From Xylaria sp. FL1777 (Eukaryota; Ascomycota; Sordariomycetes; Xylariales; Xylariaceae): 64,000 nt of DNA. A program made the position numbers and the translations under genes. Below, one piece after another: positions 1 through 10,520 of the stretch. The stretch spans positions 248,001 through 312,000 of the forward strand of contig MU400544.1 in assembly GCA_022578965.1 (NCBI GenBank), in the 5' to 3' direction. A model generated the notes under the pieces. It did not search any database and was not told the origin of the DNA. It saw nothing but the letters and a program-made list of their open reading frames with translations. Positions within the stretch are counted from its first letter, which is position 1, and each line of letters opens with the position of its first letter.

Positions 1-331
1 GCATCGCTTCGGTGAACACTCCGCCCATACTGTTGACGGTTCGCTCTTGCAGTTGCCTGGCCTTTTGGTAATCGCTATCTTGACGAAATTCTCTAAGGGC
101 GCGTTGAAGTTGGACAGGGTCGATCTCCTCATCATCTTCTTCTTCTATTTTCTCCATTTCGTCTTCGAGCTCGTCTTCTTCGTCCCTGTTGGCTGCAGGC
201 TGACGTCGGAAATGAGTTGATGAAAAGGTACGAATCGTGGGGCGATGCCGCGGTACGACAGTGGCCGGGGTCGCTGCTCGCCTGCTTGCTGCACGCAGGC
301 ACAGCCGCATCGATTGCACTGCAGAAGCCAT
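1..331 (-). CDS. Mitochondrially targeted acidic protein, partial (cut by window edge)
   Basis: The reverse strand reads from an ATG at 331-329 to the window edge without a stop, giving 110 residues of an incomplete protein. The first ~43 residues are rich in Arg, Ala, Ser and Thr, lack acidic residues and end in a Thr-Phe-Ser-Ser stretch followed by Arg-Arg, the usual look of a cleavable mitochondrial presequence. A strongly acidic run follows (about residues 50-70, mostly Asp/Glu), then an amphipathic helical segment. The start was chosen because it is the first ATG of this frame and it opens the presequence. I do not recognise the family. A mitoribosomal or matrix protein is possible but unproven. 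It is divergent from ALG13 and shares a 472-bp intergenic region with it. Confidence 0.7.
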   Translation of the reverse strand, partial: MASAVQSMRLCLRAASRRAATPATVVPRHRPTIRTFSSTHFRRQPAANRDEEDELEDEMEKIEEEDDEEIDPVQLQRALREFRQDSDYQKARQLQERTVNSMGGVFTEAM

Positions 332-803
332 GGCCGTGCCAACCGTCCCTGTGTGCAATCGTATTGGCAGTAAGTTGACAATGAATGTATCGTTGTTGCG
401 AGGACGACTTTGAATACCTACTCAAAATTTAGTGGGGATGCGAAAGAAGAGCGAATCAATTTGATTGGCCGGGTCAGCCAGCCAATCAAAAATTGCACAA
501 TTGCACTAATTCTTGGCGTGGGTCACTGGTATCTGCACTGAAGATGCTTGTGCTTCAAGTTTGAGGATGTTAATGAGGTTTCACAATATTTTTTAAGATA
601 AATTCGACTATCTAGAGGTGGCATTGGTGCTTTCAATGGATAATTTTACTTATCTTCGCGATCTACTATTGATGAAAGCATTTATGAAACCCACGACGGG
701 CTGAGGCGTTGTGGACAAATAAAGGACATAAACAGCAAAACTTACCTTGGGTATCATCCTCAGAACCTCTCTAAACCTCTCTCAACAGCTCAAATCACAC
801 ATC
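332..803. other. Divergent intergenic region
   Basis: Spacer between the divergent mitochondrial-type gene and ALG13; it must hold both promoters. It is moderately AT-rich, and I see no additional coding frame. Confidence 0.6.
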
Positions 804-1559
804 ATGTCGGAAGCCAAGCCAGACAACGTGCGCGAAAAGCTCACACGAACTGCGTTCGTAACTATTGGCGCCACTGCCGGTTTTAGAAATCTTCTGCAAG
901 AAGTCGTGTCTCCCAAGTTCCTCACGACACTTGGGTCCCTAAAATTCACGGACCTCATCGTCCAGTGCGGCCCTGACCTGGGATATTTCGAGACCATAAT
1001 TCCCAATGATAGCCAAAACTCCTATGGCGTGAAGATCACGGCCTTCTCATATGCGCCCGATCTCAACAAGTATTTCACACTGGCTTCCCGTGGTGACGAT
1101 GATGAAAATAATAATGGCAAACGAGAGTGTGGAGTTATAATCTCACATGCAGGTGTGTTCTAATCTCCTACCATTATTGACATTGAAATAGCTCACTCTC
1201 TACGCTAGGATCTGGCAGCATCATCGGAGCTCTCGAATTTGATTCCAAGCTGGTCGCGGTTCCAAACCCAGGGCTCATGGACAACCACCAACTCGAGATT
1301 GCAGAAGAGATGGAATCTCAAGGCTTCCTTATACATGGCACACTCGGGTACGCCATCTTTTGGCTTCCCTATTTACACCCACTCCCGCTCCTCCGCAAAG
1401 ATGTTAACAAGTATGCCATATAGGTCAGTTGCAGAGGCTGTTGAGAAGATCGATACAATGGCGCTACGAAAATGGCCACCTGGACCATCACCTGGTTCTG
1501 CCTATCAGAAGGGAGGGCTCTGGGAAGCCATCAACGAGCTGATGCCACAGTCTTCCTGA
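804..1559 (+). CDS. ALG13: UDP-N-acetylglucosamine transferase subunit ALG13
   Basis: Three exons: 804-1152, 1209-1347 and 1424-1559, giving 207 residues; both introns (56 and 76 nt) have GT-AG ends. In the family, Alg13 is the catalytic glycosyltransferase-28-type subunit. It docks on membrane-bound Alg14 at the ER and adds the second GlcNAc to the dolichol-linked oligosaccharide used for N-glycosylation. Visible marks are the N-terminal Phe-Val-Thr-Ile-Gly-Ala-Thr segment, the Ile-Ile-Ser-His-Ala-Gly-Ser-Gly motif split by intron 1, and the Val-Pro-Asn-Pro stretch with Asn-His-Gln of the nucleotide-sugar site. The length is normal for fungal Alg13. The frame stays open upstream to a TTG at 747, but 804 is the first ATG. 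No odd features. Confidence 0.92.
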
Positions 1560-2617
1560 GCGTGTAAGTGCAGATCTTCTGCGGAATGGGAATTAAAGTG
1601 CCGGGCTCTCAGTCTCCAGAGTAATTATTCTAAACTGGCCGGATTTAGTGGCGTTTGGCGTTGAAATAGGGAGATACCCCGAGACAACTTTCTCCTTCTT
1701 ATTATTTTGTCTACTCTCAAAACTATGGCGTGGTTTTGACATCTCCGGTATAATTCGGCTCCCGGTATGATGATATTCTATACCATTGTCGGTACTCAGC
1801 ACTCCAACTGGGCCATAATCACATGAAGCCGAAGGGCTCTTGTCTCAGGTAACACCAGCATCTCACCGAGTCCTGCACTCAAATTGAATCTGAGTACTGC
1901 TCGTATTCGCCTAGGATGATGAACAAAAACATTCAGAAATATAATTCGAAATAGGCAGTTAGGAGAACAATAGGGTTCTCAGAAGGCCAGACACATCAAC
2001 ATCCAAGCATCATCATACCTACCTATCCCGTCGGCTGGCATGGCAGGGTCTTATTAGTGTGTAACGCTTGTTACCTAATAACTGTGACATTACCCCACAG
2101 TATGCAAGCCCTTTGAGCAAGACTGCTACCTACCGACAGACCTAACAAGTGACAGGTCTCGGGTGCTCGGGTGGAGATAGAGGGGACATGTTAGTCCCCG
2201 GAGTTGGAGGCGGTGTTGATAGGGTTCTGTGGTCATTCATTATGCGACGGGGGTCAATCCCATGCCATCCCTCCAGCCCATCCATCCTTCGCTCTATGCG
2301 ACGCGCGCAGACCGCACTCGGGAGCCAGTGCCGTGTAGCTCGCATGCGTAATACATAGCTCCACGACCTCAAGCTTTCTATTTATACATTTTCCTCTCCA
2401 AATACAGTTTCCTGCTGGCTTTCTTTCGACATGCGAATATAGAGATTTTCTAGCGTTTTTTTCATTGTAAAACCAGAGCTTATCATCCTTTTCCGTCTAG
2501 TCAATTCCGTCCCCAACAAGCGCCCTCCGCAGTCGGCCCGGATCTCTCTTATCGGGCTGGCTGATCGTCAACCCCCTTTCAACCCGGACTTCTTGCTCTG
2601 CAAGTCCGCAAGTGGTG
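1560..2617. other. Intergenic: ALG13 3' end and F-box gene promoter
   Basis: About 1 kb between two same-strand genes. Short frames occur on both strands, but none has coding character. A pyrimidine-rich stretch of about 250 bp precedes the F-box gene start and is its probable leader. Nothing else seen. Confidence 0.5.
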
Positions 2618-4400
2618 ATGGCGATCTTTGTAGATCTCGACGAGGAGTCCGAACCGCCTCAGACGCAAGCAATTGCACATTCTGGCGAATGGGATGGCGA
2701 GAGAACTAAGCTGCAATTGCAGCAAGAACTCCTCGCTGTCGCAAACTCCAATGGACATGCTCGGGACAGCCCGGTCGTCGAGGGCGGCACCCCAGATCCG
2801 GCTGCTGCTGATAAGGGTGTGCGTGAGAATCTGAACAGGAATCGAATGACGGAGGCCCTCGGGTGTTATCCGTACGTAAACGTTTCAGTCTTCACTCGAC
2901 GTTGTGTTTAAATAAGTACCGGTGTTGACGACCTTTGATATCATTGTATATAAACACCCCCCTGCAGGAGTTGGCCCCGGCACTGCATGCATTACAGAGC
3001 GAGAACAACCATTGACTGACAGACGTAAAAACCGCAGCATCGTCATAGCGATCGTGTCGTGGCTGGACCTTAACACCCTCGACAACCTCTCGCGGACATG
3101 TCGCCAGATCCGCCAGAACCTGCTGCAGTACCGCGTGCCCCTGGTCACGCACACTCTGCACTGCTACAAGGAGCAGCCGCCGCTCGAGCCCGAGGACAAC
3201 GAGATGAACTGGTACTACATGACCATAAACGAGAGCTATCGGCGCAAGGGGAGCTGTGCGCGCGACATGGTCACCGAGTGTCGGCGGTGCGCGAGGCCCG
3301 TCTGTCGTGTAAGTGACTGGCCAACTTACCTACTTTACTCTGCTTTTCCATTGCTCAGAAATTCAGGAAGAAATGTGAAAGGGATTATGTTCAGGGATTG
3401 CATATATACACGACCAAAACTAACTTCGATCGTAACATAGAATTGCATCATCCGACCCCCGGGCTCATCGACCTTCCGCGACAGACACCGCCGGCTCTGC
3501 ATCCCGTGCACGAAGGCACCCCTCGCGGCGCTCGCGAACCCGCCCTTGCTCCCCAGCACCTCGATCGAGGCGGACGAGATGCAGAGGGCCATGTGCACGT
3601 GTCAGAGCGACTGCGTCTGGCTCTGTCATCCGTGCGGACGGAACATAATCGGCGCAGATCAAGATTACAGATCGTACGTATTGCATTGCATTGTAACATT
3701 TTACGGCCCCTCCTTTTTTCTTCCTTTTCTCCCCCTCTCCCCCTTTAAAAAAAAAATCGTCCTGGCTTGCCATCCATCATCCTAACCCCTATCACGCCTT
3801 CCCCGACAAAACTAACATCAGAAAAAAAGCATCTGGCGCTGGCGCAACCAATACGGCGAGGTCCTAGGCGGCACGGGCATAGGCGAAGGAGACCGGGGCG
3901 TGATCTGCGGGCGCGAGGCAGCGTGTCTAGGCGCCAAAGACGTGGCGGAGGAGACGGACTGCGACGCCGCGGACGCGCGCGAGCAGGATCAGCAGCAGCA
4001 GCTCAACCAGTATTCCTCACCAACTTCAACACCGTCACCACCATCATCATTCACAACGGGCTCGCCGCTGAGCACGGATAGCGCGAGCGAGAGTAGTAGT
4101 AGTAGTAGTAGCAGCTACCGCACACCCAGCCCACCACACTCACACGCGCATTCCGTCGGCTTTGCCGTGTCGGGTTACGCCGGGCCCGGCCTGCGTCCGG
4201 GCTATGCGCGCCACGAGATCGAGGGCATCGGCGGCGTCGTCAAGACCAAGCTCGTGCGCATGATGCGGGTCGGCGCCTGCGTGCCCGAGTGGGAGGACGA
4301 GAGGAGCGGGGGCCGCATCCTCGAGCGGGAGATCTCGGGCGGCAAGCGCAGCTGGTGTGGATGGTGCTGGAGAGTGATACCGGGGGCGAGGGATAGATAG
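2618..4400 (+). CDS. F-box protein with Cys-rich region
   Basis: Four exons: 2618-2871, 3023-3308, 3441-3673 and 3830-4400, giving 447 residues. Donors are GTACGT, GTAAGT and GTACGT, and phases agree throughout. Exon 2 encodes an F-box-like segment at about residues 86-118 (Ile-Val-Ser-Trp-Leu-Asp, then Leu-Ser-Arg-Thr-Cys-Arg-Gln). In the family this is the surface that binds Skp1 in SCF ubiquitin ligases. It is followed by Cys pairs spread over exons 2-3 (Cys-Arg-Arg-Cys, Cys-Ile-Pro-Cys, Cys-Thr-Cys, Cys-His-Pro-Cys), which look like a zinc-binding module. Exon 4 starts with a Trp-Arg-Trp and Gly-Gly-Thr-Gly-Ile-Gly-rich segment, then has a Ser-rich low-complexity linker (AGT repeat near 4096-4111) and a basic C-terminus. 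The substrate is unknown. Exon 1 is the least certain part. Confidence 0.75.
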
Positions 4401-4917
4401 GAGGACGGACGGACGGACGGGTGTAATACGGTCGAAGCAATTTAGGCGTTTACGCATGGGCTAGGTAGGGGGTGTAAGGCCCTTTGATTTCGGCGTTTGT
4501 TCATATCGTCATGGCAGGGGATATTTGAGCGAACAAGCATTTAAGGGGTTCTTGAGTTTCTTTTTTTTTTCTTCTTCTGGGATCTTATACAAAGACATTA
4601 AACACAACCACTAGCACGCGGCCGAGCGTCGAGCTGTGATGTGACGAATTGGCTCGCATTTCTGATATACAATGAGAGGTAGGATTTGGCTAAAGGTAAA
4701 ATCCAGGCTCCCCCCTCCCTCACCTCCTGGAGCCGTGTAATCTGTGCACTGAACTCCGTTCCAACGCCTAGAATTTCTTGCAAGGTGTATATGTTGGTTC
4801 TTCCCTCGTCGTACCCCTCGAAGTTGCATGGCCGATCTTTCATCTGCGATCTGGATCCTCCACGAAATAGAAGAAGCACACCACGTAGCGGTTGACCGGC
4901 ACATTTCATTCCGTCGA
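4401..4917. other. Convergent 3' intergenic region
   Basis: Spacer between the converging F-box and mL58 genes, probably both 3' UTRs. It contains a short GGAC repeat just after the F-box stop (about 4401-4422) and a T-run near 4561-4570. No gene seen. Confidence 0.55.
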
Positions 4918-5559
4918 TCATAAAGCGCCTTGGAGCAGAAGGGTCTTCCGTTTCGTCCTCTCCTCTCGGGCTTTCGTCCGAATACTGCCCCACCGCGCCT
5001 TGATGGCATCGAGACGCTGGCGCTCCCTCTCCTTGTGCTCGGGGCTCGCCTTGCAGCACATCATGACGAAGAGTGGCGTGCAATTGAATTTCTTGGCAAG
5101 CTTATGCACGCTCCACGTTAACGGATCAATGGCGCGCAGCTCCCGCATCTCGTCGACTTCCTCCCGTGTCACGTTGTACTTCTTTTCATGGGTCTCTGAC
5201 TTTAGTGCGGTGGGCGGTAAATCCGCCGTTGGGGGGCTGTAATTGTCAGAGTGTGTCGAAGAGCGCAGTAGTTGGCTCAGGTTCGCCTGGCGTCGGGGAT
5301 CGGACTTGGGCAGGAATTTGAAGGGCGTGTGGTAGACGGAGGCGGGCGCCGAGGGCGGGTTGTAGATTATGTGGTTATTGCCCGATCTCGGGGTGAGGAA
5401 GTCTGGGTGTGGCGAGATCTTGAGCATCTTCTTTGTCCGCGAGGCCGTCGACTGGTGCCGTCGGCTTGCGATTGATCTGAATACTAGCGAGTGCGCGACC
5501 GAGGGCGAGATCGCATGGGAGAGGCTGCTCAGAGGCAGCAGGGCCTGCCGTGTCTCCAT
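4918..5559 (-). CDS. MRPL20: Mitochondrial large-subunit ribosomal protein mL58 (Mrpl20)
   Basis: Single exon, 213 residues. In the family this is a fungal-type protein of the 54S mitoribosomal subunit. The N-terminal ~45 residues form a mitochondrial presequence that ends shortly before a basic segment of the mature protein. Then come a Tyr-Asn-Pro-Pro-Ser-Ala-Pro segment, Tyr-His-Thr-Pro-Phe-Lys-Phe-Leu-Pro, and a long conserved helical C-terminus that includes Trp-Ser-Val-His-Lys-Leu-Ala and a run of basic residues. The frame stays open upstream to 5802, but that part is not conserved-looking and begins without a presequence. The ATG at 5559 puts the presequence at the N-terminus, so I chose it. 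Length is usual for the family. Confidence 0.9.
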   Translation of the reverse strand: METRQALLPLSSLSHAISPSVAHSLVFRSIASRRHQSTASRTKKMLKISPHPDFLTPRSGNNHIIYNPPSAPASVYHTPFKFLPKSDPRRQANLSQLLRSSTHSDNYSPPTADLPPTALKSETHEKKYNVTREEVDEMRELRAIDPLTWSVHKLAKKFNCTPLFVMMCCKASPEHKERERQRLDAIKARWGSIRTKAREERTKRKTLLLQGAL

Positions 5560-8000
5560 GGTGACTGGCTCGTTAGCTAGAGACGAAGACGACGAGTCTC
5601 GGGGGTCGGGGAGAGATGATAGAGAGGCGCGTGAGGCTCGAAGGTGGTTTAGATGGGCCTGGCTGTGGTCGTCTCTTCCACCTCCTGCAGCTTGCGAGCT
5701 GGGGACTGGATGCGGGTTTCGATAGCGGTCTTCGATGGCAAATTTCGACGGAGCCTCCACGGCCCGACAAGAAGTCACGTGGGGGGATTGTGGGAGTTCC
5801 ACAATACCTAGTAGCTGCCCAGGCCCATATTTTTAGTGAACTGCACTCGCCCTTGTTCCTTATTGCGTCATCTCTGCCTGTTCTACCTATTTCTACGTCT
5901 CTTCACGCAAGCATTTGAGCTATGAAAGAGAGCAGTATCTTGTATACTGCTACGGTGGCCAGCTAACCTACTACTTATCGTAGGTGGTAGAGATACTTAT
6001 ATTGTCGGCTAATCTGATCTTTAATCCTACCATCTTCGACACACTGTCGACTAGGTCATGTACATCTAGGCCTCAGGTAGTATGGGCGCTAATTGGATGA
6101 TATCCGAACGTGGAGCCGTCCGTGGACACGTCTCTTGCCGTCAGCTTTCTATCTCCCATGGGATCTCGGTATGTCTATGAAGGGGAACAAAAGCGCTAGG
6201 AAGTACAACGGAAAATGTCTGTGGACTACTAACGAATTAATACGCTTAGTTACGGTGCCTCAGCATCGCCACAGTTTTAGCGTTTGCGTTAACGTTCTGT
6301 TAAGGGGACTGATATACAACCTGGAAAGTTAATCTTGCCTGAACAGGAAATCGAGCGCCCCTCGTGCGATGTTCGTTACCTACCAACTGGATTTGAGAAC
6401 GTGACAACTGGCTGGGACAGTCGGCGGTTTCATGTGGCATCCTACCGAATTGACGAGTTTATCTTACTGGGTAACTTTTACAGGAGCCCTTTCGGTTCCC
6501 AAATCACCCCGTTTCGATCTATTATCTTCATATGTGCAGGACTGGTTGACCAGCTGTTTCAGTCGCCCACCAGGGTCAGATCAGGTACGTGAGACACACA
6601 TAAAAGGTGCGCCATGGGAATGTTGTATGGTATCAAGCATCTCAGCCTATCGGAGGTTTCGTACAGTCAGCACGGCGTAACTACACTACATGTTATCGTA
6701 CTACTTTACACAGACGCCATGGCTCGTTATTGTTTTCATGCTATGCTACTCAGATTGTCTTATTGTTTGGCTTCGCATACGTGCCTACTAGGTACTCAGG
6801 TGGGCTGTACCTGTATCATATCTATTTTCAGCTCTATAATACGACGATGTAAGAGGTACGGAGGATACGCTAATGCGGTATCTACTTATATACTAGCTTA
6901 TGCGTCGCTATTATGTGTAGATAGACAGCCCAGATATCCTCTGATTTGCACTGAATTTATGCGGTACGGCCGGCTACGATCGTCCTAGTAATCGCCCATA
7001 ATCGTAGTTTCCGCTGGACTGCCCCGAATAGCATTCTTTCGATGGAGCTGGCAATTTACATGCCCGAATTAGGCAAGCTTTGTCGATCGCGACAGGAACC
7101 AAGTGACCCTCCGACCCTGTCTCTACCTCACAAAATCAAGGCACCAGGTCAGAGGAAGCTATGCCTAACTGCAGACAGGCAAAAGATACGACATCATTTC
7201 CCGTTTCGTTCGGCCTACGATTCTCATGAATGGGGGGCCGTTGTTTCGGGTCACAATGGCTTGGGCAGAATCCTGTGATAAAATTTTTAAGATCTGCGAA
7301 TGGACTTACATATTAGATAGATAGTACTACCCAGGTGCTCATATATATAGATATAGATATATACCTGTTCTTACTACCTACCAATCTACATGTAACCTAT
7401 ATTATTCTCCCAATATTCTCTCAATTCCCTTCACATCCCACCTGTAAATTCCAATTCACAAAAGGATCGAGTTCTTGCTGTTTCTGCCTACAACCTCCCC
7501 CATGTGCTAAGCCAACTGTCATCTTCTTTGTCCTATACTACACTATCAATAAGCTATCGAGCTAGATCCAATCAACGAGCGCACGCCACCGTCGCCTGAC
7601 CGGCGGGGATTTGGCTGCCTACATAGGTATATCTACCTATTCTTCTAGTCAGTGAAAATCTAGCCATTCGGCTAGGTGTTTACATCTATTCTTTAGGCAT
7701 AGCGTGTGGCCTACTATCCCTACTCCTGTAAGGCGCACAAACGTTTGTGGGCTGATGACGGCATGCGCTTAAGTGCCGTGATGTCCCTCTGACTGACAAG
7801 ACGCTAGGAGAAGAGGTCAGTTGGATTGAACAAAGCGGCTGCATTGGCTGCACAGGATTACGCAACAGCTCCGACGCCAGATTTGCATTTATATGCACAT
7901 TTGAAATCTGAGACCGCCTGATCTGGCTCTCCGTCCCGAGCTTATAGTAAAAGGTTTTCTTCGACCACCCGGTCTGACGGCGACTGTCTGTGAGCCTATT

Positions 8001-8090
8001 TATTTATTACCTATTATACATATACATACATACCTATACAGGCCCATACAGACCCATACATACATATATATACCTATATATATATATGTA
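8001..8090. repeat. TA/CATA/TACC simple-sequence tract
   Basis: A stretch of mixed TATA, CATACATA and TACCTA units, ending in an alternating TA run at about 8073-8088. Confidence 0.7.
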
Positions 8091-8766
8091 AGACACAGGC
8101 AATTCTGGACCGACTTGTGGTGTGGCCCCCTTACGATAGCAACTCGACCCGGCCTTTTGCGGACCTGCAGGCGTCACAGGGTGCGATCCCTCCCACTGTC
8201 GCCCGCTATCAGTACCCTGCCTTATCACTACTTAAGTACCTAATCGGCCACTGGAGATCCAGACCAGCCGCTTAATCTACCGTATACGCATACGCTGCCT
8301 TCCCCCTGCCTTCCCCCTCTTCGCAGGCCACCTGCATAACGGCTATGATTGTCAGCAGGGCGGAAGTATAGTCTCGACAACGGACTCCCGGGCTGCACCT
8401 TGCAGCGACTTGCATCAAAGCGTCTGCATTTGCAGGCTGCATCGGATTATATTCTACCTACATACATATCTCCCTGCCCAGGACCCTGCCTCTATTGTGG
8501 TATACACTACTGCGTAGAGAAGGGTGACGACGTATCGACCTACCTACTGTTGTTATAAGTAGTGGTGTACTGACGGTATCCCGTGTCCTACCTCCTATAT
8601 CCTGTGTCCTGTACGCATCTTGCCGATATTAGTCGACGTAGCCGGTAGCGATAGGCGGGCGCAACAATAAGAGGTACTTACTGTCCAAGCTATAGACACG
8701 GCTCGGTACCTGTCTGGTAGTTTGGTACGGTGCAACTTATTTACATACAAAGCGACGCGAGCCGAG

Positions 8767-8789
8767 AAAAAAAAGAGAGAGAGAGAGAG
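8767..8789. repeat. A-run plus GA dinucleotide repeat
   Basis: Eight A bases (8767-8774) are followed by seven to eight GA units (8775-8789). Confidence 0.85.
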
Positions 8790-9416
8790 CAGGTGTCGCA
8801 AGGGGTCCCTTCGTCAATTCTCCAATCCTAGTCAGCAGCCCCCGTTACCTACTATTTGTTGCACGTGCCGAGCAAAGGGAATTCGGTTGATCTACATCGA
8901 AGACGGTATCGAAAGCGCAGAGCAGGAAGAAGAAGAAGGTCAGTCAGCGATGTCTCTACTCTTCCCTTCCGTTCTTTATGGAAAACCCTATCTCTGGGCA
9001 TCAATCAGCAGCCAGTAGCCAGCAACTACTAGCAACAGCCAATGTACCTAATTGTGGCTTCTCCCTGCTCGCTTTATTCCTGACTAATTATTGGCCGAGA
9101 CTTACTTCCTCCCTTCCTCCCTAACATACATGTGCACCTACCTACATTTTGTTGCCCGTCTCCCCAAACCACCACCACTAGACTACCTACGACTGGACTA
9201 CCACTCCAGCCATTTTCTTGTACAACATTAAAACAGCCTCCGCTGTCTTGTGTGTCTTGTTGCTTGTTGTTTCTGCACCACTGCGCGTTTTTTGGTCGGT
9301 TTTGGAAAATATAGCCGTGTTTGCTGATTCTCCTACTGGCACATCAGTTATTTCTCCTCCTCCTAATCTGCCCCTGTGTCTGAACCGAACATTGTCTTCC
9401 GGTCCCATCTCCCATC

Positions 9417-10520
9417 ATGAGTCTTGCACAAGCCGCCACTATCCAGAGCAACCGAGAAAAGAATCAGCCTCTCGATCTGGGTGATCGTCCACCTTCAACT
9501 GGCACCTCAACACCTACGTTGACGGAATCCACCACGAAGCAATCTGAACACGAGGCCGGGAAGAGTGAACATAAGACGAAGAAACGGGGCTTGTTTGGGC
9601 TCGGCAAGAAGCGACACGAGGACAAGACGTCCACGCAGGTTCACTCGAAAATGGAATCGACATCCAGCAGCCCACCAAATACAATTAGCAGAGAGGCGAC
9701 GAAACGATCTACGACGTCCCCGGCTCCTCTCGAGAGCCCTAGAATGATGCCTTCCTCCCCCGGCCGGGCATTCCATTCGTCGTCACCGAGGATGAGTTCG
9801 CCAGCCGGATCTCAGATATTCGAGCGAGACGTGCAAGAGAGTGCTCTTCTGCCCACTTCACCCGCCATCCCATCGCATATAACAACCGAGAACTATATCC
9901 CCCCTGTTCTTGATGCTTCTTCAGAAGCTATCACCGATGACCACCTCGACCCCGACACGGTCGAAATCGTTACACACGCCTCCCACCAACCAGCTGCCGT
10001 CACTGTGGCTGGCGCGCCGCTCTACGAGAGCATCTCCAGCTCGTGGACAGAAGACTACGCCGCCTTCTCAGACAAGGAAGAGTCTGCCTCAAACTACGGA
10101 TCATTAGACTCGACCGATGTGCGGCGTTTAAGCTTCATCTCGTTTGCCGATGTCGTGCAAGCCGAACAAGGACCCCCTGGACTAGCTACAGGGAGCCGGG
10201 ATTCAATGCATCTAGCCGGTTTAACATCCTTAGCCTCCATGGGCGTCAACCGTTCTCCCTCGCCGATAAGGTCGCCGGTATCCTCACAAGCAGCAGAGAC
10301 GTCGCCGCCACATAGTAAATCCGGATCGGTTAAGGGAATTAGCTTGTCACCTTCTAGGAAGCCGCTGGGCAGCCCAACCTCTACGGAATACAATTTGGGC
10401 TTAGCCACCGGCGAGTTAACCATCGAGACTATGTCCCAAGCCCTGAGACGCACAGGTAGCACCGATCTCAGCGGGGCACGGAGTCATCCGATCAGTCCCA
10501 TCGAGGGCCCGTCCCGGTAA
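9417..10520 (+). CDS. Intrinsically disordered Ser/Pro/Thr-rich fungal protein
   Basis: Single exon, 367 residues, with the first ATG at 9417 behind a pyrimidine-rich leader. I cannot assign a function. Ser, Thr and Pro dominate the whole length, with many Ser-Pro pairs that would suit proline-directed kinases. An early basic patch (about residues 53-68: Lys-Thr-Lys-Lys-Arg then Gly-Leu-Phe-Gly-Leu-Gly-Lys-Lys) could be a nuclear-localisation or membrane-contact segment. One more ordered island lies near residue 240 (Arg-Arg-Leu-Ser-Phe-Ile-Ser-Phe-Ala-Asp-Val-Val). Its Arg-Arg-Leu-Ser resembles a PKA site and may be the conserved core. A second short island lies near residues 330-350. There is no signal peptide, membrane span or Cys motif. 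That it is a gene is fairly clear from length and codon regularity; its role is not. Confidence 0.75.
   Translation: MSLAQAATIQSNREKNQPLDLGDRPPSTGTSTPTLTESTTKQSEHEAGKSEHKTKKRGLFGLGKKRHEDKTSTQVHSKMESTSSSPPNTISREATKRSTTSPAPLESPRMMPSSPGRAFHSSSPRMSSPAGSQIFERDVQESALLPTSPAIPSHITTENYIPPVLDASSEAITDDHLDPDTVEIVTHASHQPAAVTVAGAPLYESISSSWTEDYAAFSDKEESASNYGSLDSTDVRRLSFISFADVVQAEQGPPGLATGSRDSMHLAGLTSLASMGVNRSPSPIRSPVSSQAAETSPPHSKSGSVKGISLSPSRKPLGSPTSTEYNLGLATGELTIETMSQALRRTGSTDLSGARSHPISPIEGPSR

Larger units (their letters stand above)
5560..9416. other. Gene-poor spacer with simple repeats
   Basis: About 3.9 kb without a supportable gene. Open frames are short, occur in all six frames and have no recognisable domain. 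The DNA is moderately AT-rich and repeatedly carries TACCTA/TAGGTA blocks (for example near 7374-7383, 7620-7642 and 8455-8470). The last few hundred bases before 9417 are pyrimidine-rich and probably the leader of the next gene. Confidence 0.5.

Noticed and set aside
747..803. Upstream extension of ALG13
   Set aside because: It starts at TTG; the first ATG is at 804 and gives the normal Alg13 length.
5560..5802. N-terminal extension of mL58
   Set aside because: It would bury the mitochondrial presequence internally; the ATG at 5559 gives the expected N-terminus.
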